A stretch of DNA of 64,000 nucleotides from positions 58,498 through 122,497 of the forward strand of contig NZ_JACUUJ010000003.1 in NCBI RefSeq assembly GCF_014859355.1, written 5' to 3'. Below, one piece after another: positions 52,609 to 60,978 of this stretch. Origin of the DNA: Yoonia sp. (GTDB lineage: Bacteria > Pseudomonadota > Alphaproteobacteria > Rhodobacterales > Rhodobacteraceae). A program made the translations under genes and the position numbers. Positions within the stretch are counted from its first letter, which is position 1. Each line of letters starts with the position of its first letter. A model generated the notes under the pieces. It was not told the origin of the DNA and did not search any database. It was given only the letters and a program-made list of their open reading frames with translations.

Positions 52609-53424
52609 TCAGGCAGGTCCGGCCTGTGCAAGCCGCCCGCCCTGACGCACCATTTCAACCCGTGTTGCCCGCCCTGTCTTGTCGTCAGTTTCCACGTAAA
52701 GGCCGGACAGGGTTGCGGGCTGCGTCGCGGGGGTAAACCGTGCCTTGGGCATGCCGGTGATAAAGCGGCGTAGCGGTTCGGTTTTTTCCATCCCGATGAC
52801 GGAATTATAATCGCCGCACATACCAGCGTCAGACAGATAGGCGGTGCCGCCGGGCAGGATCATGGCATCGGCGGTCGGCACATGGGTGTGGGTGCCCACC
52901 ACGATGCTGGCGCGACCGTCACAAAAATGGCCGGTTGCCATTTTTTCGGAGGTCGCCTCGCAGTGGATATCGATCAGACTGGCCTGCACTTGCCCGCCCA
53001 TCGGATATTGCCGCAGCGTCGCATCCAGTGCCGAAAACGGATCATCAAAGGGCCGTTTCATAAACACCTGCCCCAGCACCTGCGCGACCAGCACCTTGCG
53101 CCCGCCGGGGGCGGTGAAAACCCGCGCGCCGGCACCGGGGGCCGCCTTGGAAAAGTTGATGGGCCGGATGATGCGTGGTTCCTTTTCTATGAATGCCAGC
53201 ATGTCCTTTTGATCAAAGGCATGGTCACCCAGCGTGACCACATCGGCGCCCGCCTCCAGCAACAGTTTGGCGTGATCCGCTGACAAGCCCATGCCGGATG
53301 TGGCGTTTTCGCCGTTGACCACGACGAAATCCAGCCGCCAGTCTTTGCGCAGTTGCGCGAGCCCTTCCGCTATCGCGGTTCGGCCAGCGCGGCCCATGAC
53401 ATCACCAAGAAAAAGAATTTTCAT
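52609..53424 (-). CDS. YmdB-like metallophosphoesterase (TIGR00282)
   Basis: 271 aa. Metal motifs in order: LFLGDVMGRAGR, VVNGENATSGMG, TLGDHAFDQKD, DIHCEATSEK, VVGTHTHVPTAD. This is the TIGR00282/YmdB family, characterised in Bacillus as a cyclic-nucleotide phosphodiesterase. The usual GNH motif reads GDHAFD here. It is divergent from the DMT gene across a region with two palindromes. Confidence 0.92.
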   Translation of the reverse strand: MKILFLGDVMGRAGRTAIAEGLAQLRKDWRLDFVVVNGENATSGMGLSADHAKLLLEAGADVVTLGDHAFDQKDMLAFIEKEPRIIRPINFSKAAPGAGARVFTAPGGRKVLVAQVLGQVFMKRPFDDPFSALDATLRQYPMGGQVQASLIDIHCEATSEKMATGHFCDGRASIVVGTHTHVPTADAMILPGGTAYLSDAGMCGDYNSVIGMEKTEPLRRFITGMPKARFTPATQPATLSGLYVETDDKTGRATRVEMVRQGGRLAQAGPA

Positions 53425-53450
53425 GTCACCCTGTTAGGGGGTCTGACGAC

Positions 53451-53466
53451 AATCTTCTAGAAGATT
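53451..53466. repeat. 16-bp perfect palindrome AATCTTCTAGAAGATT
   Basis: First of two adjacent palindromes between ymdB-like and the DMT permease (divergent). It is centred on CTAG and lies 26 bases from the ymdB-like ATG, so it could be an operator overlapping that promoter. Confidence 0.7.
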
Positions 53467-53475
53467 TTCCCGCGG

Positions 53476-53503
53476 CGCCGGAAATTTAGCTAAATTTCCG
53501 GCG
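53476..53503. repeat. 28-bp perfect palindrome with AAATTTAGCTAAATTT core
   Basis: Second palindrome of the pair, 9 bases after the first. CGCCGG arms flank the core AAATTTAGCTAAATTT, a variant of the AAATTTCGCGAAATTT core at 34651-34672 and 49915-49934. The perfect 28-bp symmetry could be a cruciform, hairpin or operator. Confidence 0.8.
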
Positions 53504-53547
53504 TGCTGCCGCTTGCCTTGCTGAATGGATGGTGCCACCGATGTGCG

Positions 53548-54450
53548 ATGCAAACTATTGCCGCCTCTCGCCCGGTTGCCGGGGTTTTCTGGATGGTCGT
53601 GACGGGCCTGATGTTTGTGGCCGTCACAGCAATCGTGAAGCATCTGGGCCAGAATGTGCCAGCGGCCCAAGCGGCATTTCTGCGGTATGTGCTTGGGCTT
53701 GTCTTCTTGGTGCCGATGCTGCGCCCGATCCTTGTTGCCCGGCTGACGCCGCGCCAGTTGCGGCTGTTCGGGATGCGCGGTGTGGTGCACACGCTGGCGG
53801 TGATCCTGTGGTTCTTTGCCATGGCGCGCATCCCCTTGGCCGAGGTGACTGCGATGAATTACCTGTCACCTGTCTATGTCTCGATCGGGGCGGCGTTGTT
53901 TCTGGGCGAAAAACTGCCACCGCGTCGTTTGATTGCGGTGCTGGCGGCACTGGTGGGGGCGGCCATCATTCTGCGCCCCGGTGTCAAGGTGATCGAACCG
54001 GGGCATCTTGCCATGCTGGGCACGGCTGCGTTGTTTGCAGCCGGTTACCTGATCGCCAAGCAGCTTTCGGGCGAGGTGTCACCGGCTGTGGTTGTGGGTA
54101 TGCTGTCGATTACAGTGACGATCGGGCTTGCGCCCTTTGCCTATGCGGTTTGGGTCACGCCGACCCTTGTGCAGTTGGGCTGGCTGTTTCTTGTCGCTTT
54201 TTTTGCCACTGCCGGACACTATACGATGACAATGGCCTTTGCCGCAGCCCCGCTGACGGTCACACAACCGGTGACGTTTCTGCAGCTGGTCTGGGCCGTC
54301 TTGCTGGGTGCGATATTTTTCAACGAAGCTGTGGACGCTTTCGTCGTGCTTGGCGGCGTTATCATTATGGCTGCGGTCAGTTTCATCACATGGCGCGAGG
54401 CCGTCGCGCGGCGCACAGTGACCCCTGCCGTGCCTGAAACAAAGGTCTGA
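53548..54450 (+). CDS. DMT-superfamily permease (EamA family)
   Basis: 300 aa with ten membrane helices in two EamA repeats, ending FVVLGGVIIMAAVSFITWREA. AFLRYVLGLVFLVPML and AMNYLSPVYVSIGAALFLGE are family landmarks. Exporters of this type move amino acids or metabolites; the substrate is unknown. I start at MQTIAASRPV (53548), just before helix 1. A GTG at 53503 would start inside the palindrome. Confidence 0.88.
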   Translation: MQTIAASRPVAGVFWMVVTGLMFVAVTAIVKHLGQNVPAAQAAFLRYVLGLVFLVPMLRPILVARLTPRQLRLFGMRGVVHTLAVILWFFAMARIPLAEVTAMNYLSPVYVSIGAALFLGEKLPPRRLIAVLAALVGAAIILRPGVKVIEPGHLAMLGTAALFAAGYLIAKQLSGEVSPAVVVGMLSITVTIGLAPFAYAVWVTPTLVQLGWLFLVAFFATAGHYTMTMAFAAAPLTVTQPVTFLQLVWAVLLGAIFFNEAVDAFVVLGGVIIMAAVSFITWREAVARRTVTPAVPETKV

Positions 54451-54482
54451 TTGCGCCTGTGTTGCAGCCCCGGGGGGTATTC

Positions 54483-55499
54483 TTACGCGGAAGAGGCCGG
54501 AGAGAGGCGCGCAAGGATCGAACTTTGCGTGATCTGGCCAATGGGTTGGCCGTTTTCGGTCACTTGTAACGCGTTGGTTTCTATCATCTGCATGATGTCC
54601 TGCACGGGTGTTTCCGCGTCTATTTCGGGGCCAGAGGCGGTGCCAGCGATCATCACATCACGCGCGGTCAACACGCCCAGCGGGTTCATATGTGCGACAA
54701 AATCAGCGACATATTCGTTTGCCGGGTTTGTAAAAATCTCGCGCGGGGTGCCAATTTGCACGATCCGCCCGCCCTCCATGATTGCGATGCGGTTTCCCAG
54801 TTTGAACGCCTCGTCCAGATCGTGGCTGACGAAGATGATCGTCTTGTTCCGCTTGGCCTGCTGGTCCAGCAATTCGTCCTGCAAACGGGTGCGGATCAGC
54901 GGATCAAGCGCTGAAAAGGGTTCGTCCATCAAAAGGATCGGCGCGTCGGTGGCAAATGCACGGGCAAGGCCCACGCGCTGCTGCATCCCGCCTGACAATT
55001 CGCCCACCAATGCATCGGCGCGGTCGGCCAGCCCGACCATTTCCAGTTCGCGTGCGACCCTTTTGGCGCGTTCCGCCTTGTCCAGCCCGGCGAGTTCCAG
55101 CCCCAGCCCCACGTTGTCGCGCACGGTGCGCCATGGCAGTAGGCCGAATTGCTGGAACACCATCGAGACGCATTCCAGCCGCACCCTGCGCAGATCATTG
55201 GATGACGCACCGCCGACGCTACATGTCCAGTCGCCATCGTTGATGCGCACTTCGCCCCGGATCACGGGGTTCAGCCCGTTGACTGCGCGCAAGAGTGTGG
55301 ATTTGCCAGACCCCGACAGCCCCATCAGCACAAGGATTTCGCCTTCTGCCACAGTCAGCGAACAGTTGTGCACGCCCAGCACCTGACCTGTCTTTTTCTG
55401 GATTTCCGGGCGTTCCAGCCCCTGATCCATCAACGGCAGGGCGGTTTCGGGCCGTTCGCCGAAAACGATGGACACATTGTCAAATTCTACAGCATTCAT
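54483..55499 (-). CDS. choV: Choline ABC transporter, ATP-binding protein
   Basis: 338 aa. Walker A GLSGSGKSTLL (near 61), Q-loop FQQFGLLPW, signature ELSGGMQQRVGLARA, Walker B ILLMDEPFSALDP and H-loop FVSHDLDEA. An N-terminal insert (PLMDQGLERPEIQKKTG) before the nucleotide fold and a C-terminal CBS-like tail (MQMIETNALQVTENGQPIG) match ChoV/OpuAA. It energises choline uptake with ChoW and ChoX. It overlaps choW by 4 bases and faces the DMT gene. Confidence 0.93.
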   Translation of the reverse strand: MNAVEFDNVSIVFGERPETALPLMDQGLERPEIQKKTGQVLGVHNCSLTVAEGEILVLMGLSGSGKSTLLRAVNGLNPVIRGEVRINDGDWTCSVGGASSNDLRRVRLECVSMVFQQFGLLPWRTVRDNVGLGLELAGLDKAERAKRVARELEMVGLADRADALVGELSGGMQQRVGLARAFATDAPILLMDEPFSALDPLIRTRLQDELLDQQAKRNKTIIFVSHDLDEAFKLGNRIAIMEGGRIVQIGTPREIFTNPANEYVADFVAHMNPLGVLTARDVMIAGTASGPEIDAETPVQDIMQMIETNALQVTENGQPIGQITQSSILARLSPASSA

Positions 55500-56329
55500 T
55501 TTGATTTCACCCGCAACATTCGGTCCAGCATGATGGCGACAACCACGATGACAAAGCCGGATTCAAACCCCAGCGATGTATTCACGGTGTTCAGCGCGCG
55601 AATGACCGGCACGCCCAGCCCGCTGGCCCCCACAAGGGCCGCGATCACCACCATCGACAGCGACAGCATGATCGTCTGGTTCAGCCCCGCCATGATCTGT
55701 GGCAGGGCAGATGGCAGTTCCACCTTGAACAGAACCTGCCGCTTGGTCGCGCCAAAGGCCTGCGCGGCCTCAAGCAGTGGGGTCGGGGTGGAGGACACCC
55801 CCAGATGCGTCAGCCGGATCGGCGCAGGCAGCACGAATATCACGGTCGCGATCAGCCCCGGCACCATGCCGATACCAAAGAATACGATGGCCGGGATCAG
55901 GTAAACGAAAGTGGGCAGCGTCTGCATCAAGTCCAGCACAGGTGCCATCGCCCTGTAAAGCCGGGGGCGATGTGCGGCTGCGATCCCGATCGGCACGCCG
56001 ATCCCCATGCAAACCACGCAGGCGGACAGCACCAGCGTCAGGGATTGCATCGTTTCGCGCCAGTAACCCTGATTAAGGATGAACAGGAAACCCAGCACGA
56101 TCAACACCGGCGTTTTCCAGTTGCGTTGCAGCCCATAGGTCAGGGCCGCGAAAACAGCGATGACGGCAAAGGGATGCGGCGTTTGCAGCACCCAAAGGAT
56201 GCCGTCTATCAGTCCTTCCATCGCGTCGGACAGCCAATCAAAAAAGAACCCCATATCGCGGTTCAACCAATCGAATACGGATTTCGCCCAAGGTCCAATG
56301 GGTATCTTGTTTTGGGTTAGCCAGTCCAT
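55496..56329 (-). CDS. choW: Choline ABC transporter, permease
   Basis: 277 aa. After a hydrophilic N-terminus, about six membrane helices include the permease loop EAAQAFGATKRQVLFKVELP (EAA motif) that contacts ChoV. MQTLPTFVYLIPAIVFFGIG is typical of OpuAB/ProW-type permeases. Inner-membrane channel for choline. Overlaps choV by 4 bases; an attenuator-like hairpin separates it from choX. Confidence 0.93.
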   Translation of the reverse strand: MDWLTQNKIPIGPWAKSVFDWLNRDMGFFFDWLSDAMEGLIDGILWVLQTPHPFAVIAVFAALTYGLQRNWKTPVLIVLGFLFILNQGYWRETMQSLTLVLSACVVCMGIGVPIGIAAAHRPRLYRAMAPVLDLMQTLPTFVYLIPAIVFFGIGMVPGLIATVIFVLPAPIRLTHLGVSSTPTPLLEAAQAFGATKRQVLFKVELPSALPQIMAGLNQTIMLSLSMVVIAALVGASGLGVPVIRALNTVNTSLGFESGFVIVVVAIMLDRMLRVKSK

Positions 56330-56348
56330 GCATGCCTCTTACGCTATG

Positions 56349-56376
56349 AAAAAGGCGGCCCCGTGGGGGACCGCCT
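56349..56376 (-). terminator. Attenuator-like hairpin between choX and choW
   Basis: Read leftward: AGGCGG-T-CCCC pairs with GGGG-CCGCCT around a 3-base loop (one bulged base), followed by five T (complement of A 56349-56353). It lies 12 bases after the choX stop. It would let most transcripts end after choX, giving excess binding protein over permease. Confidence 0.75.
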
Positions 56377-56388
56377 GTCAGGTCTTGA

Positions 56389-57312
56389 TTATTCGGCCAG
56401 TTTCGCGGCCACCGCGGCAGCCGCATCGCCGCCATCCTTGGTGGTCACACCGTCCAGCCAGCTTGTGTAGGCATCAGGGTTGGCGGCCAGCCATGCGGTT
56501 GCGGCGGCATCCGGGTTTGCCCCGTCATTCAGGATCGCGCCCATGATTTCGTTTTCCATAGTCAGCGTGAATTCCAGATTTGTCAGCAGCGCGCCCACGT
56601 TCGGGCAGGCATCAACGAAACCGGCGCGGGTGTTGGTGTAAACCGATGCTCCGCCCAGATCGGGGCCGAACCAGTCATCGCCACCTTCCAGATAGGACAT
56701 GTCGAAATTGGCGTTCATCGGGTGCGGTTCCCAGCCCAGAAACACAATCGGTTCGCCCCGGCGCGATGCGCGGTCAACCTGTGCCAGCATCCCCTGTTCA
56801 GAGCTTTCCATCACCTGAAACCCGTCCAGCCCGAATGCGCCTGCTTCGATCATGTCAAGGATCAGGCGGTTGCCGTCGTTGCCGGGTTCAATTCCGTAGA
56901 TCTTGCCATCCAGCGCGCCGGCATTGGCGGCGATATCTGCGAATGTGGCAATGCCCATGTCGGCAGCGGCACGATTGACGGCCAACGTGTATTTCGCCCC
57001 TTCAAGGTTTGCGCGTACCGTGTCCACGGTGCCTGCTTCGCGGTAGGGGGCGATGTCGGCTTCCATCGTTGGCATCCAGTTACCAAGGAAAACGTCGATG
57101 TCACCTTCGGCCAGCGAGATATAGGTCACAGGAACCGAGAGCAGTTTGATGTCGGTCTCGTATCCTAACGCGTCCAGCACGACGGTGGTTGCGGCTGTGG
57201 TTGCGGTGATATCAGTCCAGCCAACGTCAGCGAATGTGATCCTTTCGCAGTCGGCAAGGGCAGGTGTGGCGGCAACCAGTGCCAGCACGGATAGCGCGGA
57301 TTTCAATTTCAT
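56389..57312 (-). CDS. choX: Choline-binding periplasmic protein
   Basis: 307 aa. Signal peptide MKLKSALSVLALVAATPALA with an ALA cleavage site. The mature protein has the aromatic cage seen in Sinorhizobium ChoX: Trp in FADVGWTDI, Trp in FLGNWMPT, Tyr in GAKYTLAV and Trp in FLGWEPHPMN. It binds choline (and possibly acetylcholine). First gene of the leftward choXWV operon, divergent from betI across the BetI-type operator. Confidence 0.94.
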   Translation of the reverse strand: MKLKSALSVLALVAATPALADCERITFADVGWTDITATTAATTVVLDALGYETDIKLLSVPVTYISLAEGDIDVFLGNWMPTMEADIAPYREAGTVDTVRANLEGAKYTLAVNRAAADMGIATFADIAANAGALDGKIYGIEPGNDGNRLILDMIEAGAFGLDGFQVMESSEQGMLAQVDRASRRGEPIVFLGWEPHPMNANFDMSYLEGGDDWFGPDLGGASVYTNTRAGFVDACPNVGALLTNLEFTLTMENEIMGAILNDGANPDAAATAWLAANPDAYTSWLDGVTTKDGGDAAAAVAAKLAE

Positions 57313-57331
57313 CTCTCTCTCCCGGTTGATA

Positions 57332-57351
57332 TTGATTGACTAGTCAATAAA
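57332..57351. promoter_or_regulatory. BetI operator between choX and betI
   Basis: TTGATTGACTAGTCAATAAA contains the 14-bp perfect palindrome ATTGACTAGTCAAT (57335-57348). It closely resembles known BetI boxes (TTGATTG-N-TCAATAAA type). It is placed to repress both choXWV and betICBA until choline is present. Confidence 0.85.
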
Positions 57352-57391
57352 GAACGATTTACCTTGCGTTGGCAACCCCCACGAGGAACAT

Positions 57392-57976
57392 ATGCCAAAG
57401 CTTGGAATGGAGCCTATCCGCCGCGCGGCCTTAGTGAAAGCCACGATTGACGAAATCGGTGCAACGGGCACGCTGGATGTGACCGTAAGCCAGATTGCAA
57501 AGCGCGCAGGCATGTCAACTGCACTGGCGCATCACTATTTTGGCGGCAAGACCCAGATATTTCTCGCGGCGATGCGGCATATTCTGGCTGTCTATGCGGA
57601 TGAGGTGCACGCGGCGCTGGCCACAGCTGACGGGCCCTTGGCTCGGCTGGAAGCGGTTGTTCGGGCGGGTTTTGCTTCGTCTAATTTCCGGCCCGAAGTC
57701 GTCGGTGCATGGCTGAATTTTTATGTGCTTGCGCAGTCATCCCTTGATGCACAGCGGCTGTTGGATATCTATCAACGGCGGTTGCACAGCAATCTGGTGC
57801 ATGACCTGCGCCCGCTGGTTGGGGATCGGGCAGATCAGGCGGCAGCGCGCATCGCGGGGCTTATTGACGGGCTTTACCTGCGGCGTGGCCTGCAACAATC
57901 CGCACATTTCGACTTACCCGCAGCAGATCATGTTCTGGCCCTTCTCAGGGCGGAATTGAAAGGAACCACCACATGA
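57392..57976 (+). CDS. betI: TetR-family repressor BetI
   Basis: 194 aa. The N-terminal HTH (RRAALVKATIDEIGATGTLD, VSQIAKRAGMSTALAHHYFG, TQIFLAAMRHIL) is the BetI form; the C-terminal domain has the AWLNFYVLAQSS and GLIDGLYLRRG helices. It represses choline-to-betaine genes and is released by choline. GAGGA RBS. Overlaps betC as ATGA. First gene of betI-betC-betB-betA. Confidence 0.94.
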   Translation: MPKLGMEPIRRAALVKATIDEIGATGTLDVTVSQIAKRAGMSTALAHHYFGGKTQIFLAAMRHILAVYADEVHAALATADGPLARLEAVVRAGFASSNFRPEVVGAWLNFYVLAQSSLDAQRLLDIYQRRLHSNLVHDLRPLVGDRADQAAARIAGLIDGLYLRRGLQQSAHFDLPAADHVLALLRAELKGTTT

Positions 57977-59481
57977 CCAAACCCAATATCCTGATCATCA
58001 TGGTGGACCAGTTGAACGGCACACTATTTCCCGACGGTCCTGCCGACTGGTTACATGCGCCCAACCTCAAGGCGCTGGCGGCGCGGTCCACCCGTTTTGC
58101 CAATACCTATACCGCGTCGCCGCTTTGCGCGCCGGGGCGGGCGGCTTTCATGTCGGGGCAGTTGCCCAGCCAGAACGGTGTTTATGACAATGCCGCCGAA
58201 TTTACGTCCTCGATCCCGACCTATGCGCACCATTTGCGCCGCGCAGGCTATCAGACCTGCCTGTCGGGCAAGATGCATTTCGTCGGCCCAGACCAGATGC
58301 ACGGGTTCGAAGAAAGGCTGACCACCGATATCTACCCCGCCGATTTCGGCTGGACGCCGGATTACCGCAAACCCGGTGAACGGATCGACTGGTGGTATCA
58401 CAACATGGGGTCTGTGACAGGCGCCGGCGTGGCCGAAATTTCCAACCAGATGGAATACGACGACGAAGTCGCCTATCACGCCACCCGCAAGATTTACGAC
58501 TTGTCACGTGGGCATGATGCGCGGCCATGGTGCCTGACTGTCAGCTTTACCCATCCGCATGACCCTTATGTGGCGCGCAAGAAATACTGGGATCTCTATG
58601 AGGACTGCGAACACCTGATGCCGCCTGTCGGCCCGATCCCCTATGCCGAACAGGATGCCCATAGCAAACGCATCCTTGATGCCAACGACCGCGACAATTT
58701 CAACATTACAGACGATCATGTCAAACGCGCCCGCCGGGCCTATTTCGCCAATATCTCGTATCTTGACGACAAGATCGGCGAAGTGCTGCAAACGCTGCAA
58801 GAAACACGGCAAGAGGCAACGGTCATTTTCGTGTCAGACCACGGCGATATGCTGGGCGAACGGGGGTTGTGGTTCAAGATGTCGTTCTTCGAAGGCTCCG
58901 CGCGCGTGCCTTTGATGATCGCAAGCCCCGAAATGGCGCCGGGGCTGAATACCACACCTGTCAGCACCATCGACGTGACGCCAACGCTGTGCGATCTGGC
59001 GGGCGTCGATATGTCAGAAGTCACGCCATGGACCAGCGGCGAAAGCCTTGTGCATCTGGGGCAGGGCGGCACCCGCGACACGCCTGTCGCCATGGAATAC
59101 GCCGCCGAGGGCAGCATCGCGCCGCTGGTGTCGCTGCGCTATGGCAAATGGAAATACAACCGTTGCGCCCACGACCCCGATCAACTGTTCGATCTGGATG
59201 CAGACCCGCTTGAACTGAGCAACCTTGCCGATGTTCCCGCACATCAAGGCACGCTGACACAGCTGCGCGCCAAATCGGAAAGCCGCTGGGATCTGGCCCG
59301 CTTTGACGCCGCCGTGCGCCAATCGCAAGCCTGCCGCTGGGTGGTCTACGAGGCGCTGCGCAACGGCAATTACTACCCGTGGGATTACCAGCCGCTGCAA
59401 AAGGCATCCGAACGCTACATGCGCAACCACATGGACCTGAACGTGCTGGAAGAAAACCAGCGTTTTCCCCGTGGCGAATAA
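57973..59481 (+). CDS. betC: Choline-sulfatase
   Basis: 502 aa. Alkaline-phosphatase-fold sulfatase with NILIIMVDQLNG (metal Asp) and the sulfatase site SPLCAPGRAAFMSGQ, where Cys52 would become formylglycine. VSFTHPHDPYV, VIFVSDHGDMLGERGLW supply further metal ligands. C-terminal NHMDLNVLEENQRFPRGE is typical of BetC and helps substrate selection. It hydrolyses choline-O-sulfate to choline and sulfate in the cytosol. The motif is CxPGR rather than CxPSR. Confidence 0.94.
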   Translation: MTKPNILIIMVDQLNGTLFPDGPADWLHAPNLKALAARSTRFANTYTASPLCAPGRAAFMSGQLPSQNGVYDNAAEFTSSIPTYAHHLRRAGYQTCLSGKMHFVGPDQMHGFEERLTTDIYPADFGWTPDYRKPGERIDWWYHNMGSVTGAGVAEISNQMEYDDEVAYHATRKIYDLSRGHDARPWCLTVSFTHPHDPYVARKKYWDLYEDCEHLMPPVGPIPYAEQDAHSKRILDANDRDNFNITDDHVKRARRAYFANISYLDDKIGEVLQTLQETRQEATVIFVSDHGDMLGERGLWFKMSFFEGSARVPLMIASPEMAPGLNTTPVSTIDVTPTLCDLAGVDMSEVTPWTSGESLVHLGQGGTRDTPVAMEYAAEGSIAPLVSLRYGKWKYNRCAHDPDQLFDLDADPLELSNLADVPAHQGTLTQLRAKSESRWDLARFDAAVRQSQACRWVVYEALRNGNYYPWDYQPLQKASERYMRNHMDLNVLEENQRFPRGE

Positions 59482-59526
59482 CCCCTTCATCTTGGCCCAA
59501 AAACTCCCGCCGGAGGCTCCTGCACC

Positions 59527-60978
59527 ATGAACACACAACCCACCGCCAGCCATTTCATTGATGGCAAATACGTCGAAGACACCGCCGGAGAGGTGATCGA
59601 GGTCATTTATCCCTACACTGGCAAGGTCATCGCAACCCTACATGCCGCGACCCCCGCTATCGTGGATCAGGCGCTTGAAGCGGCCAAACGCGCGCAAAAG
59701 GAATGGGCGGGCTGGACCGCGACGGAACGGGGCCGCGTGCTGCGCCGCGCCGCCGAGATCATGCGCGCGCGCAACCACGACCTGTCGGTTCTGGAAACCT
59801 ATGACACCGGCAAACCCTATCAGGAAACATCCGTTGCCGATGCCACATCGGGCGCGGATGCGTTGGAATATTTCGGCGGTCTGGCGGCCAGCATCACGGG
59901 TGAATACATCCCGCTGGGTAATGATTTCGTCTATACCCGCCGCGAACCGCTGGGGGTTTGTGTCGGCATTGGCGCATGGAACTATCCCACGCAAATCGCC
60001 TGCTGGAAAGGCGCGCCCGCGCTGGCCTGTGGCAATGCGATGGTGTTTAAACCATCGGAAACCACGCCGTTGTCGGCGCTGAAAGTGGCCGAAATATTGT
60101 TCGAGGCCGGCGCACCCGCAGGCGTTTATAACGTCATTCAGGGGTTCGGCGCGGTGGGGGCTGCGCTGATCACCGACCCCCGCGTGGACAAGGTATCGCT
60201 GACGGGTTCGGTGCCCACGGGCCGCAAGGTTTATGCCGCCGCCGCACAAGGTATCCGCAATGTCACGATGGAACTGGGCGGTAAATCGCCCTTGGTGATC
60301 TTTGACGATGCCGATCTTGAAAATGCCGTGTCGGGCGCCATTCTGGGCAATTTCTATTCATCCGGGCAGGTCTGTTCCAACGGCACGCGGGTCTTTGTGC
60401 AAAAAGGCATGAAGGATGCGTTCCTGACGCGACTGACCGAACGGCTGGCGGGTGTCAAAATGGGCGATCCGCAAGACCCCGGTGTGAATTTCGGGCCGAT
60501 GGTGTCGGAAAACCAACGCGATATTGTCGAAGGCTTTATCGCCAAGGGGGTCGCGGAAGGTGCCACTTTGGTCTGCGGGGGCAAGCGCCCCGACATGCCG
60601 GGGTTCTTTCTGGAACCCACGGTTTTTGCCAGTGTGACCGACGACATGACCATCGCGCGCGAGGAAATTTTTGGCCCTGTGATGTCGGTTTTCGATTTCG
60701 AAACAGAAGCCGAGGCATTGGCCCGCGCCAACGACACGATCTATGGCCTTGCCGCCGGTGTCTTTACCGCCGACCTGACCCGCGCACACCGTATGGCGGC
60801 AGGGTTCGCGGCGGGAACCTGCTATATCAACACCTACAACGATGCACCGGTCGAGGCGCCTTTTGGTGGGTCCAAACTTTCTGGCGTGGGGCGTGAAAAT
60901 TCCAAGGCCGCGATCGAATACTACAGCCAGATCAAAAGCGTCTATGTCCGCATGGGCGATCTGGAGGCACCGTTCTAG
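59527..60978 (+). CDS. betB: Betaine aldehyde dehydrogenase
   Basis: 483 aa. ALDH fold with NAD motif [20 protein letters not shown] and FTGS-equivalent LTGSVPTG, the general base in MELGGKSPL (near 250) and catalytic Cys in [12 protein letters not shown] (near 282). C-terminal [17 protein letters not shown] is characteristic of BetB. It oxidises betaine aldehyde to glycine betaine. Stop and betA start are adjacent with no gap. Confidence 0.95.
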   Translation: MNTQPTASHFIDGKYVEDTAGEVIEVIYPYTGKVIATLHAATPAIVDQALEAAKRAQKEWAGWTATERGRVLRRAAEIMRARNHDLSVLETYDTGKPYQETSVADATSGADALEYFGGLAASITGEYIPLGNDFVYTRREPLGVCVGIGAWNYPTQIACWKGAPALACGNAMVFKPSETTPLSALKVAEILFEAGAPAGVYNVIQGFGAVGAALITDPRVDKVSLTGSVPTGRKVYAAAAQGIRNVTMELGGKSPLVIFDDADLENAVSGAILGNFYSSGQVCSNGTRVFVQKGMKDAFLTRLTERLAGVKMGDPQDPGVNFGPMVSENQRDIVEGFIAKGVAEGATLVCGGKRPDMPGFFLEPTVFASVTDDMTIAREEIFGPVMSVFDFETEAEALARANDTIYGLAAGVFTADLTRAHRMAAGFAAGTCYINTYNDAPVEAPFGGSKLSGVGRENSKAAIEYYSQIKSVYVRMGDLEAPF

